Source: JAJTFW01 sp046330075
GTDB lineage: Bacteria; Bacteroidota; Bacteroidia; AKYH767-A; OLB10
Length of the DNA: 64,000 nt
Assembly: GCA_046330075.1 (NCBI GenBank)
Contig: JAXLTL010000001.1
Coordinates: forward strand, 1,302,001 to 1,366,000
Direction: 5' to 3'
The notes under the pieces were generated by a model. That model was not told where the DNA came from. It ran no database searches and saw only the letters and a list, made by a program, of their open reading frames with translations. This document shows, piece by piece, positions 1-8,756 of this stretch. Positions within the stretch are counted from its first letter, which is position 1; each line of letters begins with the position of its first letter. The translations under genes were made by a program, and so were the position numbers.

Positions 1-775
1 ATGCGGTGCATCCAACATCATCTTATCGACAGCCGGCAGTGCAAATGCAAGTTCATATACATGGAGTGTTCCTTCCGGTGTAACGATTCAATCAGGTCAA
101 GGCTCTGCCTCTGTTAACCTAAGCATCTCCGGAAGCTTCACTACCGGTGCAGTTACTGTAACAGCCCAGAACGGATGCGGAGCTGGTGCTACACGTACAC
201 TGAGCATCATCGGAGCGCCTGGTCAACCATCTATCATCTCTGGTCCGACAGCAATATGCTCTGGTACTGCGAACGTTGCTTATGAAATCAATACGGTAGC
301 CGGAGCTTCCTCCTACCAATGGGTAGTACCATCCGCCATCGGCACAATTGCCAGCGGACAAGGAACTAAACAGATATCTGTAAACTTCAATGTAACGACT
401 GCGACCAATCAGGTCATTTCGGTGAAAGCAAGCAACGCCTGTGGAACCGGAGCCACACGATCACTGAGTGGTATTTCAGTAGGTCCTGGCAACTGTGGTA
501 CTCCACGTGAAGCCATCTCCGGTATCAGCAAAGTTGAAGTATTCCCGAATCCTGCAACTACAACGGTGAACATCCGTTTCGAATCAGAAACTGAACAATC
601 GTTTACGCTCAGTCTGATTGATCTCTCCGGACGTGTCATCTACACTACCGGCGGACAAACTCAGGAAGGCATGAATCAACAGGAGATCAACCTTGATCAG
701 CTGTCATCAGGCATGTACTACGTAAGTCTAAACAGCGAAACTTTCCATCAGCAAATCCGACTGATGGTAGAATAA
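1..775 (+). CDS. C-terminal part of a T9SS-secreted PKD/Ig-like adhesin (partial)
   Basis: The frame is open from base 2 to a TAA at 773-775, so the gene starts before the window. About 257 residues are visible. They contain two copies of a PKD-like beta-sandwich unit: the first has SSYTWSVPSG and ends near NGCGAGATRTL; the second has SSYQWVVPSAIGTI and ends near NACGTGATRSL. The last ~80 residues (EVFPNPATTTVNIRF, LIDLSGRVIYT, SSGMYYVSL) form a type A T9SS sorting domain, so the product should be exported through T9SS and anchored or released at the surface. The total size and N-terminal function cannot be seen. A strong hairpin follows the stop. The fold and sorting calls are firm; the biological role is unknown. 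Confidence 0.9.
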   Translation, partial: CGASNIILSTAGSANASSYTWSVPSGVTIQSGQGSASVNLSISGSFTTGAVTVTAQNGCGAGATRTLSIIGAPGQPSIISGPTAICSGTANVAYEINTVAGASSYQWVVPSAIGTIASGQGTKQISVNFNVTTATNQVISVKASNACGTGATRSLSGISVGPGNCGTPREAISGISKVEVFPNPATTTVNIRFESETEQSFTLSLIDLSGRVIYTTGGQTQEGMNQQEINLDQLSSGMYYVSLNSETFHQQIRLMVE

Positions 776-796
776 GCAACTGTAATAAACCTTAAC

Positions 797-827
797 GAAG
801 AAAGGCAGCCGATGGCTGCCTTTCTTC
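797..827. terminator. Bidirectional intrinsic terminator
   Basis: GAAGAAAGGCAGCC (797-810) and GGCTGCCTTTCTTC (814-827) form a 14-bp stem with a GAT loop. The hairpin sits between the partial adhesin gene (plus) and the ald gene (minus), which converge here, and the A- and T-rich outer arms can supply a U-tract in both directions. Confidence 0.85.
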
Positions 828-844
828 ATTATTTCAAATAAGTC

Positions 845-2068
845 TCAAAACCGTGTCGCCATCAGCAGATTCAGGTCCCGGAAAGGGAGCTTACAATAAT
901 CGGCAACGAAACGATTGGTCACTCCACCTTTATATAAGTAAGCAGCACTGCGTACATGGCTATCCTTCCAGAGCAATGCATCCATTCCACCTTCTTCTCC
1001 CATATTCAACAAGATCGGAGTAAAAATATTGCTGAGTGCATGAGAGGCGGTACGTGCAACACGACTGGCGATATTGGGCACACAATAATGAACTACACCA
1101 TATTTTCTAAAAACGGGATTTGAATGGTTGGTCACTTCTGAAGTTTCGAAGCAGCCGCCCTGATCGATACTCACATCAATCACCACTGATCCGAATCTCA
1201 TTTCCGACACCATTTCTTCCGTGACAATAATCGGCGACCTGCCTTCTTTTGACAAGATTGCTCCGATGGCCACATCGCAGGTCTTCAACGCCTTAAGCAG
1301 TGCAGAAGGGTTAATTACAGAAGTATGTACCCGGCTGCCCAGGTTCCGCTGAATCCTCCTCAGTTTATAAACAGACGTATCAAATATTTTCACATTGGCG
1401 CCGAGACCCATTGCTGCCCGTGCTGCATATTCGCTTACGGTACCAGCACCAATAATAACCACCTCAGTAGGAGGAATCCCTGGCACACCGCCCAACAATT
1501 CACCTTTACCACCTGAGGTATTGCTCAACAACTCTGAGGCGATCAGAATAACGGTACTTCCAACAATTTCGCTCATGGCCTGTATCACCGGATAAATATT
1601 GGTTTCATCGCGGAGATACTCAAAAGCCAATGCTGTAATTTTTTTGCTGCTTAGTTGCTGAATAAATCCTTCCGGTTGCATCCCAATCTGCAAAATTGAA
1701 AACAGCGACTGCTTATCCTTCAGATATCCCAGTTCCTGCTGTGATGGTGGTGCAATTTTTAAGATCAGATCTGCTTTGTAAATATCTTCCGGAGAATAGG
1801 CAATCTGAGCACCAGCTTCACTGAAATCAGAGTCGGTAAAATTCGCATTGATCCCGGCGTTTGTTTCTACCAGCACCCGGTGGCCGTGCGCAACCAGAAG
1901 CCCAATTGAATCCGGAACGAGCGGGATACGGTTTTCCTGAAAGGAGGTCTCCCTCGGAATGCCAATGAACAGATCCTTCCTGATTTTTCCAACTTCCAGA
2001 ACACTCTCCTGTGGAAGCAACACTCCCTGTTGTGCGAGGGCCGACAACCCTGAAATAGCTTTACCCAT
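845..2068 (-). CDS. ald: Alanine dehydrogenase
   Basis: The 407-residue product matches the alanine dehydrogenase / pyridine nucleotide transhydrogenase family. It would interconvert L-alanine and pyruvate plus ammonia with NAD(H). Visible marks are the N-terminal GIPRETSFQENRIPLVPDS segment (family G-x-P-x-E and R-P-L-x-P), and the Rossmann motif VVIIGAGTVSEYAARAAMGLGA near residues 205-225, followed by an acidic residue (KIFD) that would favour NAD. The C-terminal half keeps VVIDVSIDQGGCFETS. Its start overlaps the end of tsaE by 8 nt, so it is probably translated from the porX-tsaE-ald message. The N-terminal ~28 residues before KDLFIGIPRE are longer than in classical Ald but usual in Bacteroidota. 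Confidence 0.9.
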   Translation of the reverse strand: MGKAISGLSALAQQGVLLPQESVLEVGKIRKDLFIGIPRETSFQENRIPLVPDSIGLLVAHGHRVLVETNAGINANFTDSDFSEAGAQIAYSPEDIYKADLILKIAPPSQQELGYLKDKQSLFSILQIGMQPEGFIQQLSSKKITALAFEYLRDETNIYPVIQAMSEIVGSTVILIASELLSNTSGGKGELLGGVPGIPPTEVVIIGAGTVSEYAARAAMGLGANVKIFDTSVYKLRRIQRNLGSRVHTSVINPSALLKALKTCDVAIGAILSKEGRSPIIVTEEMVSEMRFGSVVIDVSIDQGGCFETSEVTNHSNPVFRKYGVVHYCVPNIASRVARTASHALSNIFTPILLNMGEEGGMDALLWKDSHVRSAAYLYKGGVTNRFVADYCKLPFRDLNLLMATRF

Positions 2069-2486
2069 TATCCAAGCTGATATGCCTGATTTCTCCGACG
2101 GCGGAAATAGTGATGGTTGACACCTCTATTCCCGTCAATATTCCGGAGATCCGCTCAGGCCATTCTATTAAACAAAAATAGCCAGAGAAGAGATACTGTT
2201 CATAGCCCAGATCAAAGGCTTCTTCCTCACTTTTCAACCGGTAAAAGTCGAAATGATAAACAGGGTTTCCATCGGCTCCTTGGTATTCATTTACAATGGA
2301 AAAGGTTGGGCTTTGCACCTTATCCTCCACACCCGCTTGTTGGCAGAAAGACTTAATAAAGGTTGTTTTACCGGCGCCCATTTCACCGTAGAAGCAAATC
2401 ACCTTCCTGAGTCCCGGACTATTGATAATCTCCCGGGCAATATGCAGATTGTCATTGATCGACCGGCTTTCCCAGCGCTGTATCAT
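2061..2486 (-). CDS. tsaE: tRNA threonylcarbamoyladenosine biosynthesis ATPase TsaE
   Basis: The 141-residue protein has the family's P-loop GEMGAGKTTFIKSF at about residues 34-47, then SPTFSIVNEY and YHFDFYRLKSEEEAFDLGYE, the characteristic TsaE (YjeE) signature. TsaE is the ATPase that works with TsaB and TsaD in making t6A at position 37 of ANN-decoding tRNAs, in the cytoplasm. Its ATG overlaps the porX stop in an ATGA arrangement, and its 3' end overlaps ald, which suggests translational coupling. The length is normal for the family. Confidence 0.93.
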   Translation of the reverse strand: MIQRWESRSINDNLHIAREIINSPGLRKVICFYGEMGAGKTTFIKSFCQQAGVEDKVQSPTFSIVNEYQGADGNPVYHFDFYRLKSEEEAFDLGYEQYLFSGYFCLIEWPERISGILTGIEVSTITISAVGEIRHISLDNG

Positions 2487-4039
2487 ACCTTGCTTTGCAT
2501 GGTTATCACCGGAATGATCATTTCTTCCGGAGAGATTCCCCCATGTTGGAATGTATTCCTGTAAAAGTTGACATAATAATTGAAATTGTTCGGGTAGGCA
2601 AAGAATTTATCTCCTTTGGTAAAAACGTATGCTGTACTGACATTCACCTTCGGCAAAAAAGCATCTGAAGGATTCTTAATCTCCAGCACATCCCTTTTCT
2701 CATAGTTCAGATTCTTACCCTGCTTATATCTTAAGTTAGTATTTGTATTCCTGTCACCAACAATTTTTGAAGGGTCTTTCACACGAATGGTTCCATGATC
2801 AGTGGTGATGATCACTTTACAGGGCTTTTCAGCAATACGGCGCATCATTTCCAGCAAGGGCGAGTGTGCAAACCAGGAACGCGTAATGGACCTGTACGCT
2901 TTTTCATCTTCTGCCAGCTCCTTGATCACCTGCATATCCGTACGGGCATGAGAGAGCATATCTACAAAATTGTAGACGATAACGTTAAATTTGTTCTGAA
3001 ACAGGTTGCTGACCTGATCGGCCAGATTTTTTCCGGCTTCAAGGTTGGTAACCTTATTATAAGAGGTTTTTACTGTTTTGCGTAATCGCTGCAGCTGGTC
3101 GAGCAGGAAAAACTCTTCGTTGTTATTCTTTCCTTCTTCCTCATCATCGCCCACCCATTTGTCGGGAAAACGTTTCTGTATTTCCGAGGGCATCATTCCG
3201 GCAAAGATGGCATTGCGTGCATATTGCGTAGCCGTTGGCAGTATGGAACAATACTGGTCCTCTTCAGTAATTTTAAACAATTCCGCCAATGCCGGTTGAA
3301 TTACCTTCCACTGATCATAGCGCAGATTATCTATGAGAATAAAGAAAACCGGGTCATCGGACTGATCGATCAATGGAATTACCTTTCTGCGAATCAGATA
3401 ATGCGACATCAACGGGGCTTTCTCCGGATCCCTGAGCCAGTTCAGGTAATTCGATTCAACGAACTTGCTGAACAACTGGTTGGCTTCCGATTTCTGCATG
3501 GCCAGGATATCATACATGCCCGGGTCGCTTGACTGTTCAAGTTCAATCTCCCAAAAAACCAGCTTTCGGTACACTTCACGCCATTCATCCCATGAAAGCC
3601 GGTCGCTCATGGTCATTCCAATCTGCCGGAACTCCTGCTGATAACTTTGGGTTGTTTTCTCACTGATGAGTCGCTTATCATCCAGATTCTTCTTCAGCGA
3701 GAGCAGAATCTGACTCGGATTTACCGGTTTAATCAGATAATCGGCAATCTTACCACCAATTGCTTCTTCCATGATAGCTTCCTCCTCATTTTTCGTGATC
3801 ATCACCACCGGAACATGGTTTCTGATGTTTTTAATCTGCACCAGTGTTTCCAGACCATTCAATCCTGGCATGTTCTCATCGAGGAAAATGATATCAAATT
3901 CGTTTCCTTTTACCATATCCACCGCATCCCTGCCATTGGTAGCGGTAGTAACCTGATACCCTTTATTCTCAAGAAACATGATATGCGGCTTCAACAAATC
4001 AATTTCATCGTCGGCCCAAAGAATCTTTACTTTTTCCAT
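2483..4039 (-). CDS. porX: PorX-type response regulator with PglZ domain (T9SS regulator)
   Basis: The 518-residue protein begins with a CheY-like receiver domain (residues 1-120; acidic pocket WADDE, phospho-acceptor Asp in IIFLDENMPG, conserved Lys in DYLIKPVNP). A linker leads to a PglZ domain of the alkaline-phosphatase superfamily (about 230-515), with metal-site-like segments FILIDNLRYDQW, NFVDMLSHARTD, TTDHGT and HGGISPEEMIIPV. This architecture is that of PorX, which with the kinase PorY controls T9SS in Porphyromonas and Flavobacterium relatives. No porY gene is in the window, and no T9SS structural gene either. It is the first gene of porX-tsaE-ald, with a well-formed promoter 34 nt upstream. 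Confidence 0.92.
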   Translation of the reverse strand: MEKVKILWADDEIDLLKPHIMFLENKGYQVTTATNGRDAVDMVKGNEFDIIFLDENMPGLNGLETLVQIKNIRNHVPVVMITKNEEEAIMEEAIGGKIADYLIKPVNPSQILLSLKKNLDDKRLISEKTTQSYQQEFRQIGMTMSDRLSWDEWREVYRKLVFWEIELEQSSDPGMYDILAMQKSEANQLFSKFVESNYLNWLRDPEKAPLMSHYLIRRKVIPLIDQSDDPVFFILIDNLRYDQWKVIQPALAELFKITEEDQYCSILPTATQYARNAIFAGMMPSEIQKRFPDKWVGDDEEEGKNNNEEFFLLDQLQRLRKTVKTSYNKVTNLEAGKNLADQVSNLFQNKFNVIVYNFVDMLSHARTDMQVIKELAEDEKAYRSITRSWFAHSPLLEMMRRIAEKPCKVIITTDHGTIRVKDPSKIVGDRNTNTNLRYKQGKNLNYEKRDVLEIKNPSDAFLPKVNVSTAYVFTKGDKFFAYPNNFNYYVNFYRNTFQHGGISPEEMIIPVITMQSKV

Positions 4040-4072
4040 AGTTATTTATCTGTGATCGGATGACCAGTTGCG

Positions 4073-4102
4073 CAAAAGTAGGTCATGGGAGACATAACGC
4101 AA
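4073..4102 (-). promoter_or_regulatory. Bacteroidota-type promoter of the porX operon
   Basis: On the minus strand, TTG (4102-4100) is followed after exactly 19 bp by TACTTTTG (4080-4073), matching the Bacteroidota consensus TTG-N19-TAnnTTTG. Transcription should start near 4067, leaving a leader of about 28 nt before the porX ATG at 4039. Confidence 0.75.
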
Positions 4103-4183
4103 GCAAGTAAACAATATTTCAGCCAACAGCAGACCGGATCGTCTTCTCTTTCTATAAGGCTGTAAATATTAACCCTTTAATTA

Positions 4184-4191
4184 TAAATTTG
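4184..4191 (+). promoter_or_regulatory. -7 element TAAATTTG before the HD gene
   Basis: TAAATTTG fits the Bacteroidota -7 consensus. No TTG lies at the ideal -33 distance, so the support is partial. It ends only 13 nt before the TTG start at 4205, implying a leader of a few bases. Confidence 0.5.
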
Positions 4192-4204
4192 CAGTCCGAA
4201 ATGT

Positions 4205-5446
4205 TTGCACGTGCATACCAACAAGAAAAAAATCTTTAATGATCCGGTTTACGGATTCATCACTATCCCTCACCCGTTGGTATTTGATATCATCGAGCAC
4301 CCCTGGTTTCAGCGGCTGAGACGTATTCGCCAGCTTGGGCTCAGTCATATGGTGTATCCCGGTGCGCTTCATACCCGATTCCACCATGCATTGGGCGCAC
4401 TGCATCTGACCACACATGCTATTGACACCCTCCGGTCAAAAGGGCAGGAGATTACGGAGGAAGAAGCACTGGGAGTAGAACTTGCCATCTTACTACACGA
4501 TATCGGCCATAGTCCTTTTTCTCATGCACTCGAGCATAGTATCGTTACCGGGATCAGCCATGAACATGTTTCGCAACTTTTCATGGAAAGACTTAACCAG
4601 CAATTCGATGGTCGTTTGAGTACCGCAATTTCCATCTTCAGAGGAACGTATCCGAAACACTTCCTGCACCAGATGATCTCCAGCCAGCTCGATATGGATC
4701 GTCTGGATTATCTGAACCGCGATTCTTTCTATACTGGCGTACTGGAAGGAAAAATCGGAGCGCAGCGGATTATTAAAATGCTTGATGTAAATGAAGGTAA
4801 ACTGGTTGTGGAAGAAAAGGGTGTTTATTCCATCGAGAAGTTCATCATTGCCCGGCGCTTGATGTACTGGCAGGTGTATCTTCACAAAACGGTGCTGGCT
4901 GCTGAACAACTGCTGGTAAATATTCTGCTCCGCGCGAAGGAACTGGTACAGCATGGCGACAAACTGTTCGCGACTCCCGCCTTTCAGTTTTTTCTGGAAA
5001 ACTCCTGCTCCGCAGATGATTTCAGGAAAAATCCGGAGCTGCTTGACCTTTATGCTCAATTGGACGATTATGACATTTTTAGCTCGATAAAAGTCTGGAC
5101 CCGGCATTCAGACAAGGTACTGAGCAGGTTATGTGAAGGCATGGTCAACCGGAAACTCTATAAAATCAAATTGCAACGCGACCCTTTCGGCGATGAGGCT
5201 TCATTGCCTTACCGGAAAAAAGCGATGCAGCTTTTCGGTGTCTCCCCAAACGACGCTAAATACCTCTCTTTCAGCGGATCTATATCGAATTCAGCTTATG
5301 ATCCCAGCGGTGAACCAATTCGGATTTTATACAGGGACGGCAGTTCCATTGAGCTGAGTGCCGCTTCCGACCAGATGGATGTTGCAGTTCTTTCCTCTCC
5401 CGTCCAAAAGCATTTTCTTTGCACCCTTCCAGAACTTATTGAATAA
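4205..5446 (+). CDS. HD-domain phosphohydrolase (dGTPase-like)
   Basis: The 413-residue protein belongs to the HD superfamily of metal-dependent phosphohydrolases (dNTPase-related). The first histidine cluster is HTRFHHALGALH near residues 54-66 and the HD motif is LLHDIGHSPFSHALEH near 95-110; DMDRLDYLNRDS near 160 adds the distal Asp. The substrate is unknown; related proteins are annotated as deoxynucleotide triphosphohydrolases. No in-frame ATG exists near the conserved N-terminus (NKKKIFNDPVYGF), so the start is TTG at 4205 or GTG at 4211; an ATG at 4201 is out of frame. It is divergent from porX and lies 65 nt upstream of lpxD on the same strand. Confidence 0.85.
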   Translation: MHVHTNKKKIFNDPVYGFITIPHPLVFDIIEHPWFQRLRRIRQLGLSHMVYPGALHTRFHHALGALHLTTHAIDTLRSKGQEITEEEALGVELAILLHDIGHSPFSHALEHSIVTGISHEHVSQLFMERLNQQFDGRLSTAISIFRGTYPKHFLHQMISSQLDMDRLDYLNRDSFYTGVLEGKIGAQRIIKMLDVNEGKLVVEEKGVYSIEKFIIARRLMYWQVYLHKTVLAAEQLLVNILLRAKELVQHGDKLFATPAFQFFLENSCSADDFRKNPELLDLYAQLDDYDIFSSIKVWTRHSDKVLSRLCEGMVNRKLYKIKLQRDPFGDEASLPYRKKAMQLFGVSPNDAKYLSFSGSISNSAYDPSGEPIRILYRDGSSIELSAASDQMDVAVLSSPVQKHFLCTLPELIE

Positions 5447-5494
5447 CAGCATTTTAAATACTCCGAATTGGAGTTAATCCATTATCTTTATTGC

Positions 5495-5502
5495 TAAATT
5501 TG
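5495..5502 (+). promoter_or_regulatory. -7 element TAAATTTG immediately before lpxD
   Basis: A perfect TAnnTTTG element ends 9 nt before the lpxD ATG at 5512. The best upstream TTG (5468-5470) is 24 bp away, longer than the usual 19-21. If used, the lpx transcript would be leaderless or nearly so. Confidence 0.5.
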
Positions 5503-5511
5503 CGGGCTGTC

Positions 5512-6552
5512 ATGGAATTTACTGCAAAACAAATCGCTGAACTGCTTCAGGGAACCGTTGAAGGTGATCCCGAAACCAAGGTAACACGTCTGGCAAAAAT
5601 TGAAGAAGGCGAGACCGGCTCCCTGACATTCCTTGCCAATCCGGCATATACCCCATTTATTTATTCAACGCAGGCAAGTATTGTAATTACAAACAACGAC
5701 TTTGTTGCGGAAAAACCGGTATCAGCCACACTGATCCGCGTTGCAAATGCCTATGAGTGTTTTGCTAAGCTGCTGGAAGTTTACAATACTATCAGAAGGA
5801 ACAAATCGGGTATTGAACCGAATGCTTATATCGATGCCTCTGCTAAAGTAGGCAGTGATATTTATGCCGGAGCATTCTGCTATATTGGTAAAGATGCTGT
5901 GATTGGCGATCGCGTAAAAGTGTATCCGAATGTGTACATCGGCGATAACTGCATCATCGGCGACGACACCACCTTATTTCCCGGAGTTAAAATCTACTCT
6001 GACTGTGTTATTGGCAAGAACGTTACCCTCCATTCAGGAGTAATTGTAGGTGGTGATGGATTCGGCTTCCAGCCCAACGCTGAGAATAACTACAAAAAAG
6101 TTGCTCAGATCGGCAATGTCATCATCGAAGATTATGTAGAAGTTGGAGCCAACAGCACAATTGACCGTGCTACGCTTGGCAGTACCATCATCCGCAAAGG
6201 CGTCAAACTCGATAACCTGATTCAGATTGCACACAATGTTGAGATTGGCGAGAACACGGTGATTGCGGCACAAACCGGAGTAGCCGGCTCTACTAAAATC
6301 GGCAAGAACTGCATGATTGGCGGTCAGGTTGGTATTGTAGGGCATTTACAGATAGCCGATGGTGTTAAAATTGCCGCACAATCCGGTATTGGCACCAGCA
6401 TTACCACACCTAATGAAATTGTACAGGGCTCGCCTGCATTCAATATCGGAGACTATAAACGCTCCTATGTTATGTTCCGCAAGCTCCCCGATCTAGAGAA
6501 AAAAGTTCAGGATTTGCAAAAAGCCATGCGTGAGCAAAATCCTTCTTCCTGA
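5512..6552 (+). CDS. lpxD: UDP-3-O-(3-hydroxyacyl)glucosamine N-acyltransferase LpxD
   Basis: LpxD adds the second, N-linked 3-hydroxyacyl chain in the third step of lipid A synthesis, using acyl-ACP. The ATG at 5512 gives MEFTAKQIAELLQG, the normal start of the family; an upstream in-frame TTG at 5491 lies inside the promoter element and was rejected. The product is 346 residues. An N-terminal uridine-binding domain (about 1-100) is followed by many hexapeptide repeats ([ILV]-G-x-x) of a left-handed beta-helix, with the catalytic-type His in IAHNVEIGENTVIAAQ near residue 240 and a C-terminal helix (LEKKVQDLQKAMREQ). lpxC/fabZ starts 10 nt after the stop. Confidence 0.95.
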   Translation: MEFTAKQIAELLQGTVEGDPETKVTRLAKIEEGETGSLTFLANPAYTPFIYSTQASIVITNNDFVAEKPVSATLIRVANAYECFAKLLEVYNTIRRNKSGIEPNAYIDASAKVGSDIYAGAFCYIGKDAVIGDRVKVYPNVYIGDNCIIGDDTTLFPGVKIYSDCVIGKNVTLHSGVIVGGDGFGFQPNAENNYKKVAQIGNVIIEDYVEVGANSTIDRATLGSTIIRKGVKLDNLIQIAHNVEIGENTVIAAQTGVAGSTKIGKNCMIGGQVGIVGHLQIADGVKIAAQSGIGTSITTPNEIVQGSPAFNIGDYKRSYVMFRKLPDLEKKVQDLQKAMREQNPSS

Positions 6553-6562
6553 AGTCAGCGTA

Positions 6563-7951
6563 ATGAATCAAAAGCAAACAACAATTAAAAACCCCGTAAC
6601 CGTTTCTGGGGTAGGATTACATACCGGCGTTAAAGCTACACTTACCTTTAAACCGGCACCGGAACATCACTGGTATAAATTCAAGCGCATTGACATGGAG
6701 GGAGCTCCCACCATAGATGCCGATGCATCCAATGTCGTAGATACGTCTCGTGGTACTACCCTGCAACAAAATGGTGCACGTATCAATACCACGGAGCATG
6801 CGCTGGCGGCCCTCGTCGGACTTCAGATTGACAATGTCATCATCGAAGTTGACGGCCCGGAAGTACCGATCATGGATGGAAGTTCTAAACCTTTCATTGA
6901 TGCGTTGCTGACCGCCGGCATTGTAGAACAGAATGCGGATCGCGAGGTTTTTGTGCTGGATGAAGTACTGACCTATGAAGAACCGGCGCGTAATGTGGAA
7001 ATGCTGGCTGTACCAAGTCCCGACTATCGTCTTACGGTAATGGTTGATTACAACAGTCCGGTATTGGGAACTCAACATGCTCAGTTGCACAAAATCACTG
7101 AATTTCAGACCGAGTTTTCACCCTGCCGTACGTTCTGCTTCCTGCATGAACTTGAATCGCTGGTAAAACACAATCTGATCAAAGGCGGTGATCTCGACAA
7201 TGCCATTGTTGTTGTTGACCGTGAAATCTCACAAGACAAACTCGATGAGTTAGCCCGTCTGTTCAACAAACCCAGCGTGCAGGTGAAAGAGAAAGGAATC
7301 CTGAATAATGTTCAGCTGCACTTTCAGAATGAGCCTGCCCGACACAAGCTTCTTGATATCATCGGCGACTTCGCACTCGTTGGTATGCATATTCAGGGAC
7401 ATATTCTCGCTGCACGTCCCGGCCATTTTGCCAATGTAGAGTTTGCGAAAACCATCAAGGAAGCGATTAAAAAGAAGAAAGGGTCGGTGCGCAAATACGA
7501 TCTCAATGCCACTCCGGTGTGTGATATCAATACCATCACCACCATGCTCCCGCACCGTTTTCCTTTCCTGCTCGTAGATAAGATCATTGAACGTACAGAT
7601 GAATCAATCGTGGGTGTAAAAAACATTACGATGAACGAATGGTTCTTCCAGGGACATTTTCCGAACAATCCCGTGATGCCGGGAGTATTGCTGATTGAGG
7701 CGATGGCACAGACAGGCGGACTTCTTATTCTGAATACCGTTCCGGATCCTGAAAACTACTGGACCTATTTCATGAAAGTAACTGAAGCAAGGTTCAAGCA
7801 AAAGGTAAGTCCGGGAGATACTGTTATATTTGACCTTCACCTGGTAAGTCCTATCCGCAGAGGTATCTGTCATATGAAAGGTGTTGCAATAGTTGGAGAC
7901 AAAGTGGTGATGGAAGCCGAAATGATGGCACAAATTGTAAAGAAAAGCTAA
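6563..7951 (+). CDS. lpxC/fabZ: Bifunctional LpxC deacetylase / FabZ 3-hydroxyacyl-ACP dehydratase
   Basis: This 462-residue fusion is typical of Bacteroidota. The N-terminal half (about 1-300) is LpxC, the zinc deacetylase that commits UDP-3-O-acyl-GlcNAc to lipid A: SGVGLHTG, the zinc ligand segment TEHALAAL, and HKLLDIIGDFALVG...GHILAARPGH. The C-terminal half (about 315-460) is a hot-dog FabZ dehydratase with LPHRFPFLLVDKI, the catalytic His in GHFPNNPVMPG and the Glu in LIEAMAQTGG. The ATG at 6563 (MNQKQTTIKNPVTVSG) fits the family; the GTG at 6530 lies inside lpxD. The fusion would tie membrane phospholipid and lipid A synthesis. Its stop shares a base with the lpxA ATG (TAATG). Confidence 0.96.
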   Translation: MNQKQTTIKNPVTVSGVGLHTGVKATLTFKPAPEHHWYKFKRIDMEGAPTIDADASNVVDTSRGTTLQQNGARINTTEHALAALVGLQIDNVIIEVDGPEVPIMDGSSKPFIDALLTAGIVEQNADREVFVLDEVLTYEEPARNVEMLAVPSPDYRLTVMVDYNSPVLGTQHAQLHKITEFQTEFSPCRTFCFLHELESLVKHNLIKGGDLDNAIVVVDREISQDKLDELARLFNKPSVQVKEKGILNNVQLHFQNEPARHKLLDIIGDFALVGMHIQGHILAARPGHFANVEFAKTIKEAIKKKKGSVRKYDLNATPVCDINTITTMLPHRFPFLLVDKIIERTDESIVGVKNITMNEWFFQGHFPNNPVMPGVLLIEAMAQTGGLLILNTVPDPENYWTYFMKVTEARFKQKVSPGDTVIFDLHLVSPIRRGICHMKGVAIVGDKVVMEAEMMAQIVKKS

Positions 7952-8748
7952 TGTCGCAGTTGCTGAATTATATCCACCCGTCAGCGAAGATCGGCGCAAA
8001 TGTGCAGATTGACCCGTTCACATCCATTCATGCGAATGTGGAGATCGGCGACAACACCTGGATCGGCTCCAATGTGACGATTTATGAAGGTGCACGCATC
8101 GGTAAGAACTGCCGGATTTTTCCAGGAGCCGTCATTTCAGCAATTCCACAGGATTTAAAATTCAAGGGTGAAGACACAACGGCCGTCATCGGCGATAACA
8201 CCACCATCCGCGAATGTGTAACCATAAATCGTGGCACGTCGGCCATGGGACGTACAGAAGTTGGCAGTAACTGCCTGCTGATGGCCTATGTACATGTAGC
8301 TCACGATTGCATCATCGGTAATCATGTGATCCTGGCCAACTCTGTAAATCTGGCCGGACATGTGACCATAGAAGACTGGGCGATTCTCGAAGGTTACGTA
8401 GGGGTATCACAGTTTATGAATATCGGAACACATAGTTTCATTGCCGGACAATCAGGGGTTCGCAAAAACGTTCCGCCATTCGTTAAAGCTGCACGCGAGC
8501 CATTAAGTTACGCAGGTATCAATGCCGTAGGATTAACAAGAAGAGGCTATTCACGAGAAGTCATTGAAGAAATCCAGGAGATCTACCGAACCATTTTTCA
8601 ACGCGGATACAATACAACCAAAGCATTAACGATCGTGGAATCTGACTTTACTGTTTCGGAACATCGCGATATCATTTTAAATTTTGTACGTGCTGCCGAG
8701 AAAGGCATCATCCGCGGAATGTCGGGTAATCTCCCTAAAGCCGAATAA
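7951..8748 (+). CDS. lpxA: Acyl-ACP--UDP-N-acetylglucosamine O-acyltransferase LpxA
   Basis: LpxA performs the first step of lipid A synthesis, acylating UDP-GlcNAc at O-3. The 265-residue length is normal. Hexapeptide repeats run through the first ~180 residues; the catalytic His is in MAYVHVAHDC near residue 120, and the family segments VTINRGTS, GVSQF and AREPLSYAGINAVGLTRRGYS are present, followed by the helical C-terminal domain. It is translationally linked to lpxC/fabZ by a 1-nt overlap. The gene order lpxD-lpxC/fabZ-lpxA places three early lipid A steps in one operon. Confidence 0.96.
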   Translation: MSQLLNYIHPSAKIGANVQIDPFTSIHANVEIGDNTWIGSNVTIYEGARIGKNCRIFPGAVISAIPQDLKFKGEDTTAVIGDNTTIRECVTINRGTSAMGRTEVGSNCLLMAYVHVAHDCIIGNHVILANSVNLAGHVTIEDWAILEGYVGVSQFMNIGTHSFIAGQSGVRKNVPPFVKAAREPLSYAGINAVGLTRRGYSREVIEEIQEIYRTIFQRGYNTTKALTIVESDFTVSEHRDIILNFVRAAEKGIIRGMSGNLPKAE

Positions 8749-8756
8749 ACGACACC

